Notes: generated by a model not told the origin, from the letters alone. A stretch of 64,000 nucleotides of DNA from Pisaster brevispinus (GCA_023634235.1 JAMKCF010000013.1:17113705-17177704); one strand, 5' to 3'. Positions 11,853 through 23,975 are shown, counted from the stretch's first letter. Made by a program: numbers and translations.

Positions 11853-12884
11853 GAATTGGCTTGTGGGAGAATCTATTAGAGGGACATATTGTGTTGTAAT
11901 TGTGTTGGTTTCGTTTCGTTTTGAAACAAAATTTGACGATCAAAATACACCACTAGAATATCAATAAAGTCAATTATTTTCAAAGCAAATTGGACAATAC
12001 ACTCCCAATCTTAGCAATTGTGGGAATACTTTTGTGAATTTACGTATAAGAACTGAGAAACTACCCACATTCCACGAACGGTTCCAGCTCATTAAATATT
12101 CAAAGAGAGGTCACGCACGTCCGAGCCATGCATACAGTGCAAAGAAAAGGAACGGATTCTGTGTGTGCTGCGGACTGACTGACTTTCACCACAGTGAACA
12201 ACTTCCCTAGTTGATTTTCCACACACCCCGCGGGTGGGTACCAACCCCTGTTTGAAATCTGAACTTTTGAGATAACAATTACCAGAGTAAATGTTACATT
12301 TTATAAGCTTTATGTGACAATTTCAAACTAGCGTTTTTACATGTCATATCTTACTTGTTTAAAGGAAATGCAAACAGAAATTACAGTTTTAATTGGCAAA
12401 AATTACCCCCTTCCCCCTTCCCCCTTAGAAAACATGGTGCACCTCCTTGTGCCCCCTGTTTGGGAGTACCACTCATCCTATATACCGCCCTCTAGTGACA
12501 AGTTATAATGTATAATGCCATTCATGTACAATAAGCACTTCTTGAACTTTACCCAAAGAGTTCTCAACAAGTCAAGCATCCAACGTCTCTTTCCTTAGTA
12601 CCCCCTTCTAAAATCTTACCCCTTTAGGAATTGTCATTTTCATCATTCCTGTCAGAGCTACTGTCAAAGGGGCCAATTTAGACATGGCCTTACTAAGCCA
12701 AGAGGACTCAAAATAGAATATTATGGTACATTTTAACACATTGAGTATCAGTGATTCGGCTAATTGTGCACAGGGAACATGAAAACATACATGGGTGATG
12801 TAAATAATATTCTAGCAAAGAAAACTTTCTATATCAACTAATAAACTACAAGGCAGGGTCAATTTTAATAATATTTTGGTGAAC

Positions 12885-13000
12885 AAAGAACAATTTACTA
12901 GAGTGACAGTTACAGGCTGTATGGCTTTCTGACTGACACACCTTAAACTTTATTGACAAATTAAAGAGACTGCCAACATTAGGGCTCAATAGCTTAGTTG
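12885..13000. mobile_element. SINE-containing composite repeat, interrupted
   Basis: GTGACAGTTACAGGCTGTATGG leads to an A-box-like GCTCAATAGCTTAGTTGGTA. The element is cut after AAAGC by another repeat (13007-13362) and resumes at ACATTAATCCAGAG to TTTTCTTTGTTCAACC (near 13422). An uninterrupted relative lies at 27170-27358. Confidence 0.6.
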
Positions 13001-13006
13001 GTAAAG

Positions 13007-13362
13007 CAATAATAATAAATAATAATAATAATAACAATAATAATACAAAGTTCTTATATAGCGCATTTAACAATAATGTATCTATGCGCTTTACATTAAT
13101 GCCCTGGTCATTGGGCCAATAGCATTCCTATAATCTTTCTCAGCTCCCTGGGGAGTATACAGCCCGAGCTGCTGTGGTGCTCCGAAGGCTTTTTAAAAAC
13201 AATATCAACCTCTACCCTCGCAGATACCCCTGGGTGAAGAGAAGCAATTATAGTAAAGCTTCTTGCTCAAGGACACAAGTGTCACGACCGGGATTCGAAC
13301 CCCACACCTCGATGAAATAACCACCAGAACTCAAATTCGATGCTCTAAACAGCCATGACAAC
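13007..13362. mobile_element. Nested SINE-like repeat with AATAAT tail
   Basis: It starts with an AATAAT-rich tract and TTCTTATATAGCGCATTT. It then carries CTGGGTGAAGAGAAGCAATTATAG, TGCTCAAGGACACAAGTGTC and the B-box-like GGGATTCGAACCCC. This type of repeat is dispersed in marine invertebrate genomes. Relatives without the head occur at 13640-13840, 24975-25190 and 26450-26635. Confidence 0.6.
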
Positions 13363-13639
13363 ATTAATCCAGAGTTCATAGGATTAAGTGCCACTCAACT
13401 CAACTTTTCTTTGTTCAACCAAAATATTAAAGAACAAATTTAACTTAAGGTATAAAGATTAATAAAAACTCATTCCCCCCTCCCCCTTAGTTATGCCACA
13501 GTAAGTGTACAAGGGGAACTTGACAAAGAATGGACATATCTCCATCTTCATTTGTCAGATGGAAAAATATCTGCCTTATTAAACATCTTCAAAGTCTTAA
13601 ATACATAAGTTTCACAATTTAGGCGTTTATTATTTCCCT

Positions 13640-13840
13640 TAACATTTTATCAAAGTGGCTGACATTCTACCCCTGCCTGAGCCTTATAGGTCTTAAGTAT
13701 TCATAATCTCTAACTACACACCTAATGGGTGTCTCTATTGCTCGTCACTCATCCTCTATAGCAGTCCCATTTACTCCTGGGTGATGAGAAGCAATTATAG
13801 TGAAGTGTCTTGCCCATGAACACAATTGTTACAATTACAA
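13640..13840. repeat. SINE-like repeat fragment
   Basis: It carries TTTACTCCTGGGTGATGAGA followed by AGCAATTATAGTGAAGTGTC and TTGCCCATGAACACAA, the 3' portion of the repeat at 13007-13362. The paralogous position in copy B is about 26450-26635. Confidence 0.55.
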
Positions 13841-13845
13841 CTCCC

Positions 13846-13995
13846 CAATTTTATAAAGCTGCTTAATAAGAACAAAATGCAGCTAAGCACAAACAAAATG
13901 TTGCTTACCAGAATAAGGTTAAAACTCCAAATACAATGTGACATGTACCATGTTAAACTGGCCAGTTTCCTGCTTAGTTTTCCTCAGCAGAATAT
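13846..13995. mobile_element. MITE family M1 copy (in duplication copy A)
   Basis: The core TTGCTTACCAGAATAAGGTT is present with the flanking M1 blocks. The copy is shared with 26639-26835 in duplication copy B, so it was present before the duplication. Confidence 0.65.
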
Positions 13996-14625
13996 TGTTG
14001 AGTGAAATGTTCTCTTTCTGTTAAATCAATCTATTAAATTAGGCCCTGGATTAACCCTGCACACTCAGATGACTTCAACATCAGAACTTGAACTTATAGA
14101 CCATGCACTGCCTCAACTTGCGATCATTGTACATCGCTACACAGACCAAAGTGAACAATTTCCCCTTCTATGACATAGCAAAATTCTACACAAATCAGTT
14201 GCTACTCAAAATCAAAATTTTGCTCGTTTTTGGTGTTACATATTCCATATGTACAAAACATATTCAGTCAAATATATTGCTAAGCATAATTACCTATATG
14301 AAATTATCCACTGCATATAATATAAACATAGGGCCTACAATCCATGCAATTTACAAGTTACAACTACAATCAAAACATCCAATTGTAGGCCTAGGCCTAC
14401 AGCACAATTTGCTGCAAGCACACTTGTCAGAAAAACATTTTGGGTGAGCCCCATTCTCTTAATGATAAGTGTACTATTAGTTTCTTTAAAAAAAACAAAA
14501 TATGTACATTGGGAATGTTCACAGCAATCAAAGGAAATTTCAGACAGAAGACAACAAATATCGGACAATAATTAAAATATCAAGTAATTAACCACAAAGG
14601 AAACAGATTGGGTAAATTTTTAATA

Positions 14626-14776
14626 ATTTGGGTTTGAACAAAGAAAAATTGACTAGAGCGGGACTTGAACCTCCGGAGGTCGTTGGTTCAAGTCCCGCTC
14701 CAGTAAACAACTTTAATCCGGAGGTTGTTGGTTCAAGTCCCGCTTCAGTCAATTTTTCTTTGTTCAAACCCAAGTA
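14626..14776. repeat. Inverted pair of tRNA-derived SINE ends (hairpin)
   Basis: Two SINE 3' halves lie head to head. The left arm (GGGTTTGAACAAAGAAAAAT and on to the tRNA-like B box) is the reverse complement of the right arm ending TTTTTCTTTGTTCAAACCC. The arms are about 50 bp with a short spacer holding a third B-box copy. Confidence 0.65.
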
Positions 14777-14986
14777 ATTAAAATAAATAAATAATGCTCG
14801 AGCTGTGCTGCAGTATCATTACTTCAAGTAAACTGTTCTAAATAAAAACTACAGAAAATGACAATAATCTATAGTTATTTACATATTAACTTATAAAGTT
14901 GTTTTTGAGCACTAGTAGACAAAATGCATGTTTTACAAAATGACCTTTTGCTTTCTGACATGTCTGAGAACAATTTGTTACTTTTA

Positions 14987-15202
14987 GGGTCATGTCACAC
15001 GAGGCAACTTTTCCAGGCAACTTGGAGGCAACCAACCGCAGTGCATGCTCTGCAGGATCACTTTCCTAGCACATGAGTAATTTTTCTAACAATGTCTTAC
15101 AATCCCTAAGAAAACTACGTGAATATTCAAATATGAATGTCTTTTCTTCTTAGAGATTGCCTGGAACTGGTTGCCTGTAAATTGCCTCGTGTGACATGGG
15201 CC
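14987..15202. mobile_element. MITE family M3 copy, inserted only in copy A
   Basis: The ends are GGGTCATGTCACACGAGGCAA and, inverted, TTGCCTCGTGTGACATGGGCC, about 20 bp each. Copy B has the uninterrupted site (around 28680). The insertion is therefore younger than the duplication. Other family members are at 43205-43391 and 45660-45875. Confidence 0.75.
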
Positions 15203-15899
15203 TTAGTTTAATTTTGTCCAAATCTTCCTCTGCAATCGTCTTGTAGTTATTGTTGACTCATTTGTGTCAAAATGTTTCAGCAAGCAAAAACATTGAATAA
15301 ATTGCTCTTAACTACAATACACTACTAACAGTTTGTGTAAATTGATCTGATTGTTTGTTTTTTCTCTCTCCAAAACTGGTACCATCTTTACAGTGGTATG
15401 TGCCTGAAGCATTCATTGAAACTATCATCTTTGAGGAAAAATTATGACAACAAAATGGAAATGTACATCTATATGTACGCATTGTTCACAGGATGGACCA
15501 ATGAGCAACTCTGTAGCCAAGGGCACCCTACTCAACAAGGTCTATTCCTAACTACACAGACACCATCAAAATCCAAAGGGTATTGCACTTGAATTTAATG
15601 ATTTTTTCCATGATGCCCAACATGCTCGGCATGTGGCCAGTCAGGCCAAATTTATCAAACCAACTGATGTGAATACTGAACTATTGTACAATATGGTATT
15701 GAAGTTTGATGGATTCAGTTAAGAAAAGTCTACTGAGTAAACAATAATTAAGGCCATATCTGAATTCTTGATTGTCACATGAAATTATGTTTTAAAATGT
15801 ACATTTTTAAGGCAGATAGTGACAGCTGCAGCCACACATTCAGACACGGCCCAAGATGTCCTCTCCTCAAGTAAGATGCTGTCAAAGTCCAGATTGTTT

Positions 15900-16325
15900 C
15901 AGTAGAACATGCGGGAAATCATCTGGCTAGACTTGGCACAGGTTTTTTCAGTTAGTGACAACCCAAAAACTATTGGTTACAAATGTAGCACCAACATTGA
16001 ACTTGTAGAGAGTAGTTTAGCTAAACTCGACACAGTCCTTCGGCTGGTTACTTGTCTCACAGTCCAGAAAGCGTTGATATAGCCTACTATCCCTATGTCA
16101 CTTTAACAGTTAAAACTGTAGAGTCAGTCATCTGGCCAGGCTTGACACAGCCTTTCTTCAGCTTGCACTTGGTCCAAAAAGCTTTTGTTAACCTCAAAAT
16201 CCAGACATGACTGCAAGCAGATGAACTTGTATTAACAGAGAGTCATCTGGCTAGACTTGATACAGTCCTTCTTCAGATGGTAGCAGAAAGTCCAGAAAGA
16301 ATTGATTAGCCTATGGATTGATCCG
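15900..16325. repeat. About 110-120 bp tandem repeat (copy A)
   Basis: About four degenerate units share CATCTGGCTAGACTTG, ACAGTCCTTC and GTCCAGAAAG. The array is also present at 29340-29745 in copy B, so the arrays predate the duplication. Stops occur in the frames checked. Confidence 0.65.
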
Positions 16326-16659
16326 ATTGGGTGTATGTCATCTCCAAGATCTTTGCCTCAAACTGCAGTAGAAAAAAAATCAAAATAATAATTTGGATAA
16401 CTCTTTCAATAAAATATAAATTTTTCAGAGGAAATTTTTTGTCAAAATGCTATTCTGTGCAAAACAAGTTCTCCTGCAGCAGCATTCAGTTCTTGAACTC
16501 ATTGAATGTACACACAACATTCCAGGTTTTTAAAAATATATATTCTTTATATCTTCTCTCTAAATATCTTGACCTCCTATTTTCATCTATGGTGTGTGTA
16601 TTGCAAACTAAAGGATGTGATTGAACATATCTTTCAGATGGAGGTTTCAGCACCGAAAC

Positions 16660-16980
16660 TAGGGTAAATTTTTAGGGAGCACAAGGGGTGCACTATTTTT
16701 TCTAGGTGGGCACTTCTGGCCAATTTAAACTGTAGTTTTCGTTGGAATTTCTCTTAAACAAGGCCCTATTTAGTGATTTTGTTGTGCCACTTACTATTTT
16801 GTTATATGATAATCTGACAGAAATGCAAAAAAAATGCTTTGCCTCTGTGTAAAGGTAAATGTATAGTTTTCAAACATTGAAGTTGTCACGCTAAAGCTTA
16901 TATTAAATGAAACATTTCACCCTAGAATTGTTAAATCTCAAAAGTCAAGATTTCAAATGTGGGGGGGGGGGGGCACGAAA
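16660..16980. repeat. Dispersed repeat with GTGCAC/GGGCAC block, ending in poly-G
   Basis: GGGAGCACAAGGGGTGCACT and GGCACTTCTGGCC recur in inverted orientation at 12380-12470 and 25575-25650. A 12-base poly-G run follows at about 16962. Confidence 0.45.
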
Positions 16981-17140
16981 ATCACTGGCGGGACCACATG
17001 CCCCCCATGCCTCCTCTTGTAGTTCTAAATGGCACTTCTAAATGGTTCTTATTCTGAAACATTAATTCCCTTGCCAAGTTTGTGGAATGAACCCTTCTCT
17101 TCAAAGAAAAGTTTGAGAATGAGTTTCTTTTCAAACTTAC

Positions 17141-17270
17141 CAAAGGTCTGTAGTTGGCTGTACACCTGTTAAGTTCCTGCAATGCTCATCCAAACAGTTC
17201 CGGTCGTAGTCACCACTCCGGTTTCTCATCCAAACTGGTCAGGTTGTACTCACCACTCCACAAAAGACTG
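17141..17270 (-). ncRNA. Exon-like cassette, copy A, first unit
   Basis: Bounded on the minus strand by an acceptor TTATTCAG before CAGTC and a donor TTTG followed by GTAAGTTTG. It contains about one and a half units of the 53-bp minisatellite (CCAAACAG...GTAGTCACCACTCC on the plus strand). It is paralogous to 30146-30281. Transcription is not shown by sequence alone. Confidence 0.35.
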
Positions 17271-17676
17271 CTGAATAACTGAGGACAAAATTGCGTACAG
17301 ACAAATTTATCTTTAAATTTATGATAGATTACAAGAACCGACTTCTTTTGTTTCAGGAAGGATCAAAGTGGTTTTTTTAAGTACATGCACAATTTTTAAA
17401 AGCAATTAGTTAACTGAATCAGTTCCTAAGTTGTTTGACATCAGCTTTCTCTTTATCTTTTTCTCAGAAAATCTTTACCTCCTATTTTAATGAAGATGTT
17501 CACATTGTTTAATGATGTTATTGAAGCTAAAGGATCAGAACAAACATATTCTTTCAAATCAAAGATTTGAAACCTTCAAAGGTGCTTATTCTAAAACACT
17601 AACTCCTTTGCCAATCTTGCGGAGTAAATCTTCTTCTTCAAAGAAAAGTTCTGGAATTAACTATTTTGAAACTTAC

Positions 17677-17840
17677 CAGGCAGTCTGTGGATGACTCTTT
17701 GCACCTCTCTCCTTCAACAAGGCTCATCCAGGTTTGGCTGTAGTCACTATCCTTCAACAGTAACAGTCAACACTCCCTGTATCCACCAGCGGTGCTTATC
17801 CAAACAGGCCTGGTTGTAGGTATTGCTCGACAGGAGACTG
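17677..17840 (-). ncRNA. Exon-like cassette, copy A, second unit
   Basis: The acceptor CTACTCATTTCAG before CAGTCTC is conserved exactly in copy B. The donor is CTGCCTG followed by GTAAGTTTC. It is paralogous to 30666-30972, which is longer because it has more 53-bp units. Confidence 0.4.
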
Positions 17841-18359
17841 CTGAAATGAGTAGAAAATTTAGCAGGCACAGAAAAATTAATCTTTTTGATAAACACAAGA
17901 AGAGCCGACTTCATTTGTTTCAGGAAGGATTTCAAATTTGTTTGGATTGTACGAACACAATTTGTTTAACTCAAGTTAACCGATTGTTTTACCTTAATGT
18001 TTGGCTGCGGTAGAATCTCAAATGGTATTAGTGTTTTGACTGCTGGTTACAACTGTCTTTACTACTTATAAGATGTCTGTTTGAGATTCAAAAAATAATT
18101 TTTCCTTTTCTTTTTCCTTCAAAAAATATTGTTAAACTGATGTTTAGTTGTTCACAATGGGCAACAATTCTTGATTGAGTTGTTGTCCCATGTAGGAGGT
18201 TTTTTCTTCACCAGTTAAACTTATAACCCGATACATTACCAAATCTTTTGCATGACTCAAGTCCCTGCCGGTAGGCATCATCCCCGCTCAGTAGGATTTC
18301 AGTTCACAAACTACCTCATCATCTTCAAGTAGAAAAAATGACCTGCTTTTTGAAAGAAA

Positions 18360-20390
18360 CAATTATCTAGAAAGGTTAGCATTTTGGGTTCATATCAATT
18401 ATCCAAACTCAGGTTCATCGTACACAGTACCTGGGATAACCCCAATACTTCACCAACCCAATGTCATCTACAGTGTCCTCGAGCTGCAATTTGTGCACAA
18501 CTGCTTGACACAACATCCACTTTTGCAATAACAAGTTGTAGAGACTGTGGAAAACAAAAACAAGGTTATAGCCTGTGTGGAGAAAAAGATGATTAGAATC
18601 AGTGAAATTAAAAGTTGGACGCTGTGGAAAAAACGTTAGGAGCTGTGAAAACAATCGTTAGTTGCTGTGGACAAAACGTTAGGAGCTGTGGGGGAAAGGT
18701 TATTTTTTCTTTCAGACTCACCCTGATACTTAACCTTTGCTGCAAACAGGTGACCTCATCCTCCAGTCACTCCTGCGACATCAAAGGGAGAGTCTTCATA
18801 GTTCTTAGTTTTGATTCAAGATGTCATATTTTATTAATTTAGTGACTTGTTTTTTCTGTCCCCAACATGTGGAAACACATGTGTTGTGTCACCACAATGG
18901 AAATAAGGTTTAGCATCTTTGAATCAAGACTAAGAACTTCACCAGTCACACCTTATACTTTACCTATTACCTGCTGAAAGAGTAGAGAGTTAGTCTTATC
19001 TCTAGGCCAACACTTTTTATACTCTAGACCTTTACTGTCTTACCATTCATACCTACCAAGGCAATACGCATCATGATGTCTTTCCTCCATGGATGATCTG
19101 CTCTTTTTCCACTCCTTTTAATTCTCTCTTGTCTTCTTCTGTCTTTTATTTTCTGTCTTATCTTATTCTTCTTCTTTTTTTCTCGCAGCGCTCAAAACTA
19201 AGCAGTTTTAGGAAGTTATTTGCATGAGCCCTAAGCTTTAGAATAAGATTTGCAATTTAGGACTTGAGTTTTCTACAAGATTCTTCCTCCTTTTTCTTTT
19301 ATTTGAACTTTGATGAAAATGACTACTGGATGCAGCTATGTTATTTATTCATTGTCTTATTTTTATTTTATTTTTAAGACAAAACAGTATCCATGCTCAG
19401 TTTAAATGTCTACATTCAGAATTGATGCAATGCTGATAATATAAGGAATATGTAAATTTTAATTCAGCTGGTCTAAATTATCTATTTAACACTCCTAAAT
19501 CAAGTATTGATCATCAAGTGAATGCAGACCGAACAGAAATAATGTGATTCCAGGTTATGGCACATTTCTTTCAACGCAAGTTTTGTTATGCACAAGTTAG
19601 AAGTAGTTAAATTTAGAATGATGTAATGTTGATATTAGGAATACGTACATATTAATTTAGCTGGTCTAAATTATTTATGTAACACTCCTAAATCAAACAT
19701 TAATCATCAAATTAATGGAGATTGGCCTGGACTATTTGACTGTATGGTTATTTCTAAAACATGTACACTTAGTGTGCCGGGTTTTGTGCCTAAAATTCAA
19801 ACCACAGTGGAGGGGGAATGTGCAGATTCTACTTTTCAATTTTTATTACCCCCATATTATTAGAAGAAAATAAAATCTTCAAAAAAAAGTTTTCATCTTT
19901 TTAGAATTATTAAAAATTTCTATAAATGATGGATTAGTTGGATTTTTTACTCTTCCTTTATAAAAGTTACGCTATTTGAAATAATATAAAATCATGACAA
20001 TTTAAGTAAACATGACAACTGACGACTTGAAGTATCAACCCTGACAGAAATTTCCAGTAAGACTAGTCTTCTAATAAAAACATCATTGGCTTCGACCAAT
20101 ATGCAAATCAAGAAATACCAAGACAGTAGTGTGAAGTCACTTTGAAAACTACATGCAAGGACAACATCAACAAGATCGCCGATCATCATGGTGGTGGGGG
20201 GGGTGTTACAAAAGGGGAGGGACTCTGCAAAAGAACGGGTTAGATCTTCTCTTACCGTTCGCAGTCTTCACACTCTGGTCTTTATCTTGAAAGCCAACCT
20301 GCGTTATCCGACCTCCACTATAGCACTCTATCTATCTAATCTAACTTTTCTTCTTATTTTGTCAAGTAATAAAGAACCCGGTAAACTAAC
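18360..20390. repeat. Near-identical block of the duplication, copy A side
   Basis: By eye it is almost identical to 31460-33420 over long runs, for example 18720-18960 with 31803-32040. The sequence left of it has diverged strongly with many indels. It contains the splice-like row at 18600-18725 and no convincing gene. Confidence 0.8.
18600..18725 (-). other. Row of 3' splice-site-like motifs, copy A
   Basis: On the minus strand the sequence runs through consecutive pyrimidine-rich tracts each ending in CACAG or a close variant, including CTTTCCCCCACAG, CGATTGTTTTCACAG and CGTTTTTTCCACAG. The tandem unit is GCTGTGGAAAAAACGTTAG on the plus strand. The same row is present at 31695-31800. Confidence 0.5.
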
Positions 20391-20404
20391 TTGATAACTT
20401 TTTA

Positions 20405-20480
20405 AATGTTGATTTGAACAAAGAAACATTGACTGGAGCAACACTTGAACATGTGACCTCCTTCTGCAGGTTCATTTCAG
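20405..20480. mobile_element. tRNA-derived SINE fragment
   Basis: GATTTGAACAAAGAAACATTG, then GACTGGAGCAACACTTGAAC, matches the SINE 3' end seen at 14626 and 25985. It is truncated. Confidence 0.45.
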
Positions 20481-20879
20481 AACAATTGCAACCCGTAAGA
20501 GAGAGTTTTATGTGCATCCAATTCAATTCAATAATCTATTCACCATGTGAAAACTCATGAAATTCATTTCCAATTGTACAGCAGCAAGAATTGCATTTAA
20601 AAAACATGAAAGAAGTACATTATGTGTATCCGCAAACCCTACTAGATTGTTGTTACTATCATTTGCTTGAGATATACATATACATTATTTATTTTTTTAA
20701 GTCAAACTTTTTTTTATCAAAGAGGTGAATCGCACAAGAGAACTTTAAAAGTGGAGGTCAGATGCTGCCAAGTTTTTCTTACCCAATCCGGCGATGACTC
20801 CAATGTACGTCCACAACCACATATCCATAGATCTTCAACCCCCATCTGATCACTGCCTCTTGAGGAAGATGTTCGTCTC

Positions 20880-21020
20880 TCTCGCAACTCACCAGACAGT
20901 CCCGGTCTCCTGTAGCTTGGCTGAACGGGAGCTCGCTGCTGGCTACTGGGTCACCTGCCTTCAGTCTCCCCCGGCTTGGTCCAACGTTTACAGCCGTCGT
21001 TCACAGTCTCTCCCGTGAGA
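20880..21020 (-). ncRNA. Exon-like segment, copy A (paralogue of 35248-35384)
   Basis: On the minus strand it ends with GACTGTCTG followed by a GTGAGTTGC donor. In copy B the same place has GACTGCTTC followed by GTAAGTTGC, and a good acceptor TTTATTCTCTCAG. The copy A acceptor is weakened to TTCTTCTCACG. Indels between the copies are not multiples of three. Confidence 0.3.
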
Positions 21021-21349
21021 AGAGAACCAATAAATTCCTTATTGATTGCTTCATTTGAAGTTCAAAGGGGTGTAACTTATAGAACACTCTAACGTGTCTA
21101 AAGTGTAAGATTTTGGTTCAAACCTTACCTCAACAAAATATCGTTGGACCGATGTGTTCCGCTTCATAGAAGTGTTTAACTGCAGTCTACGGCAACTCAC
21201 AAGCTTGACACCGAAGTTAAAAGTCTGTAGTCGGAATTAACTTCGTGGAAGTAACAATGTACTGAAGGGCCAACAGTGAATTTGTATTTGAACAAACTGC
21301 AGTTTTAGTAAGAACTTTCTGGTCAGTGACAAAAATGCACCAGGTTCAT

Positions 21350-21760
21350 ACTGCTTCGTATTTCCACTCTTGGTCGTGCCTCTGATAAAGATTTTCACAA
21401 CTGGTTCTAACAGTGTTGATGCCGAAATATTTCTGAATGTACAGAATTGTCCGTTGTAAGAATTTGGATACATTTACAAGTAAAGTTCGTCCAGAAAACG
21501 CGACGTCCAAGTCCCACGTTGGAGCGAGAGGTACGCCCATGCTGCTGTCCTCCATGCAGTAGTGCAAAACACGTACAAATTCGTATTCACCACAGCGAGT
21601 CTTCGAAAACAGCGCCTGCAAAACTCCAATTTGCATAACAATAAAGATCTTTATGGGGTGACATTCCACAGTGACCCCAATCCATTGAATGTACAAAATG
21701 AACTTATTTAGTAGAAGTCCCGGATGTCTTGTACTCATTTCAGGAGAGCGCAAAAAATGG
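21350..21760 (-). ncRNA. Possible first exon and promoter region of the duplicated locus, copy A
   Basis: A conserved block shared with 35780-36160. It contains the octamer ATTTGCAT (21629-21636 on plus), TTTTGCAGGCGCTG, CTCGCTCCAACGTGGGA and TTTCTGGACGAACTTTACTT on the minus strand. A long open frame exists in copy A but is broken by indels in copy B, so it is not treated as protein-coding. Confidence 0.3.
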
Positions 21761-22360
21761 CGGGAAGCAGCCCAGGCCATAAGAACCAAAGTGCCGCCTT
21801 TGCGTTTTGTCATTTGTTTGTTGGGGTGTTTGTTTGCTTGTTTCTTGGTGGTTTTCTTTTTTCTTTTTTTTCTTTTTTTTTGGGGGGTGCAAAATAAATC
21901 CATAGGCCTAAGTGTTTTAGCCAATATACAAATTAAAGACTATCTACTGGGGATCAAAACGTGAGGATATTAATAATTTCTTGCATTTATACCGTATTAT
22001 CTTGTTCGGTAAGCAGTTGGCAACAGTTACTGCCCCCCCCCCCCCATAAATTAAAAGTTTACCAAAAGTGAACGGAGCTTAAGAGAAAATTCTTAGGCCT
22101 ATAAGCAAACTGTCACTTCAGGTTGTTTTCACTGGATGGAAATAATGGAATAAGAAACTTTAGATAGTTTTGTAAAATATTAGATTTTTAGTATTTAGAT
22201 TTGAGGGCGATAACCAAAACTCAAGTGCAATTTATCATTAGTCTTTTTTGCAATTAGTGAAAAACTAGTTCATGCAATTCCTATGGGCTTAATTCTGGTT
22301 AAATAAGTGAAGCTGGGGTGGCTTGCGCAGCAGAGGAATTACGTCACACTTACAAACCCA

Positions 22361-22504
22361 GGGGCTCGATTTCACGAAGCACCGACATTCATCTTGAGGC
22401 TTGTTGTCTAGTATTTCCTTAGTGATTTGTATTGTGTCCTTATAGCGATTAAGAGTGATTTGCATGTTAAGAGCAATCTTATCTCTTTGTGAAATCGGGA
22501 GCCC
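22361..22504. mobile_element. MITE family M2 copy
   Basis: The ends are GGGGCTCGATTTCACGAAG and, inverted, TTTGTGAAATCGGGAGCCC. Length about 144 bp. Other copies are at 28163-28294 and 42926-43070. Confidence 0.75.
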
Positions 22505-22541
22505 AGGAAAATTAGGCCATGTCCGAATTGGCAGCTAGGTC

Positions 22542-22711
22542 AGGGCCAAATTTCATAGAGCTGCTAAGCACAAAACGTAGCTAAGATTTATGCTTACCAG
22601 AGTAAGGCTACCAGCCAAAATACCATGTCGCATGTACCATCTATGACTGGCATCTTGCTCATTTGTGCTTAACAGAAAATTGGAATGCGAAATGTTCTGC
22701 TTAAGTAGCTT
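22542..22711. mobile_element. MITE family M1 copy
   Basis: It starts AGGGCCAAATTTCATAGAGC and contains AGCCAAAATACCATGTCGCATG followed by the inverse half (GACTGGCATCTTGCTCA). The right end is diverged. Confidence 0.7.
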
Positions 22712-23218
22712 GAGCCTAGTATAGACTTGAGCCTAGGCGGCGTCCACACCCGCATCCGTTGTACGCTTATGGTATTGGCTACACATGGCTCCGGCTTAAA
22801 AGCTGGACTAGCATACTCTGTGTAATATTACCCAAAACCCCCAATTCCATTGCTCAAAGACACTTATTACAAAAGCTGATAATTCTAACAAAATCTTAAG
22901 ACTCAGAAAAATGAAGGGTGGCAGGCAAGGCAAGTCCAAAAGCTTTTGCATAGATTAAATTCTCAAAGAGACCTTTGGCCATTGTATGAGCGTGTGTAGG
23001 AACATGGTAAAAAAAAACTACAAAATGAATTACTATTTCGTACGCACGGTTAACTGTTCCGTATGTACGTTATTAGAAATTCATACATCTGGATTAGTAA
23101 TCTGTACATAGCCTAGGAATTACGCACTGGTATATATTATTTTTAAAAATAGTAATCCAATAAGCACACAAATTAGTAAGTCGTAAGTACAGAATAGTAA
23201 TCCATTAGAGTTGGGACT
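22712..23218. other. Spacer left of the telomeric repeat array
   Basis: No gene is visible. It runs into TTAGGG-like sequence at about 23215 with increasing density of GGGTTAG motifs. Confidence 0.4.
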
Positions 23219-23941
23219 GTTAGGGTTAGAATAATAGAAATAGGGCGGGGGTTGGGTTAGGGTTGTAGGTACAGAGTTAAGGAAAGGGTTAGGGTTAGAG
23301 TAAGGGTAGGGTTATAGTGAGTGTAAGGCTTTTGCTGGGGTTAGGGTTAGGGTTGTAGGTATTGCGTCGGTTTAGAAGCCTAGGGTTAGGGTTAGGGTTA
23401 GGTTAGGCTTAGGGTGTGTGTTAGGGTTAGGAATAGGGTTAGGTATAGGCTTAGGGTTAGGGTTACGGCTAGGGTTAGGTATAAGGTTAGGGTTAGGGTT
23501 TGGGTTAGGGTTAGGGTTAGGGTTAGGTTTAGGGTTAGGGTTATGGTTAGGTTAAGGATTAGGGTAAGGGCTAGGGTATAGGATTAGGGTTAGAGTCAGG
23601 CTTATAGGCTTAGTGTTAAGGTTATAGGGTTAGTGTTTGGGGTCATAGGGGTAGGCATAGGGTTGGGGTTATAGAGTAAGAGCTAGGGCTACGGTAGGAC
23701 CAGGAGTTAGGATGTAGATTAGTCTCAGGTAAGGTTAAGGGTTTTAGCGTTAGGGTTCGATCTAGGGTTAAGATAGGTTATGATAAGGGTTAAAGGGATT
23801 GATAAGTTAAGGGTGAGGGTTAGTGTCAGGGTTCTAGGGTTAGGGTTATGGTTATAAGGCCAGGGATAAAGTTGGGGTTAGGGTTGGCGTTATAGGGTTA
23901 GGGTTAGGCTTAGGCTTAGGCTTATGGTAAGGGATAGGGGC

Positions 23942-23975
<34 letters not shown>

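Larger units (their letters stand above)
12400..22000 (-). repeat. Segmental duplication, copy A
   Basis: Colinear with copy B (about 25.5-36.4 kb). Anchors include 13500-13640 with 26280-26420, 14400-14480 with 27660-27740, 15380-15720 with 28850-29160, 15880-16320 with 29340-29745, 17677-17840 with 30666-30972, 18360-20390 with 31460-33420, 20870-21040 with 35230-35395 and 21350-21720 with 35780-36160. Most of the unit is moderately diverged with many indels, and one 2 kb block is nearly identical. The minus strand is given because the conserved splice-like signals lie there. Boundaries are approximate. Confidence 0.85.

Noticed and set aside
21346..21924. 192-codon frame on the minus strand in copy A
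   Set aside because: The paralogous segment in copy B is in a different frame after indels, and the N-terminal part is a low-complexity Lys tract.
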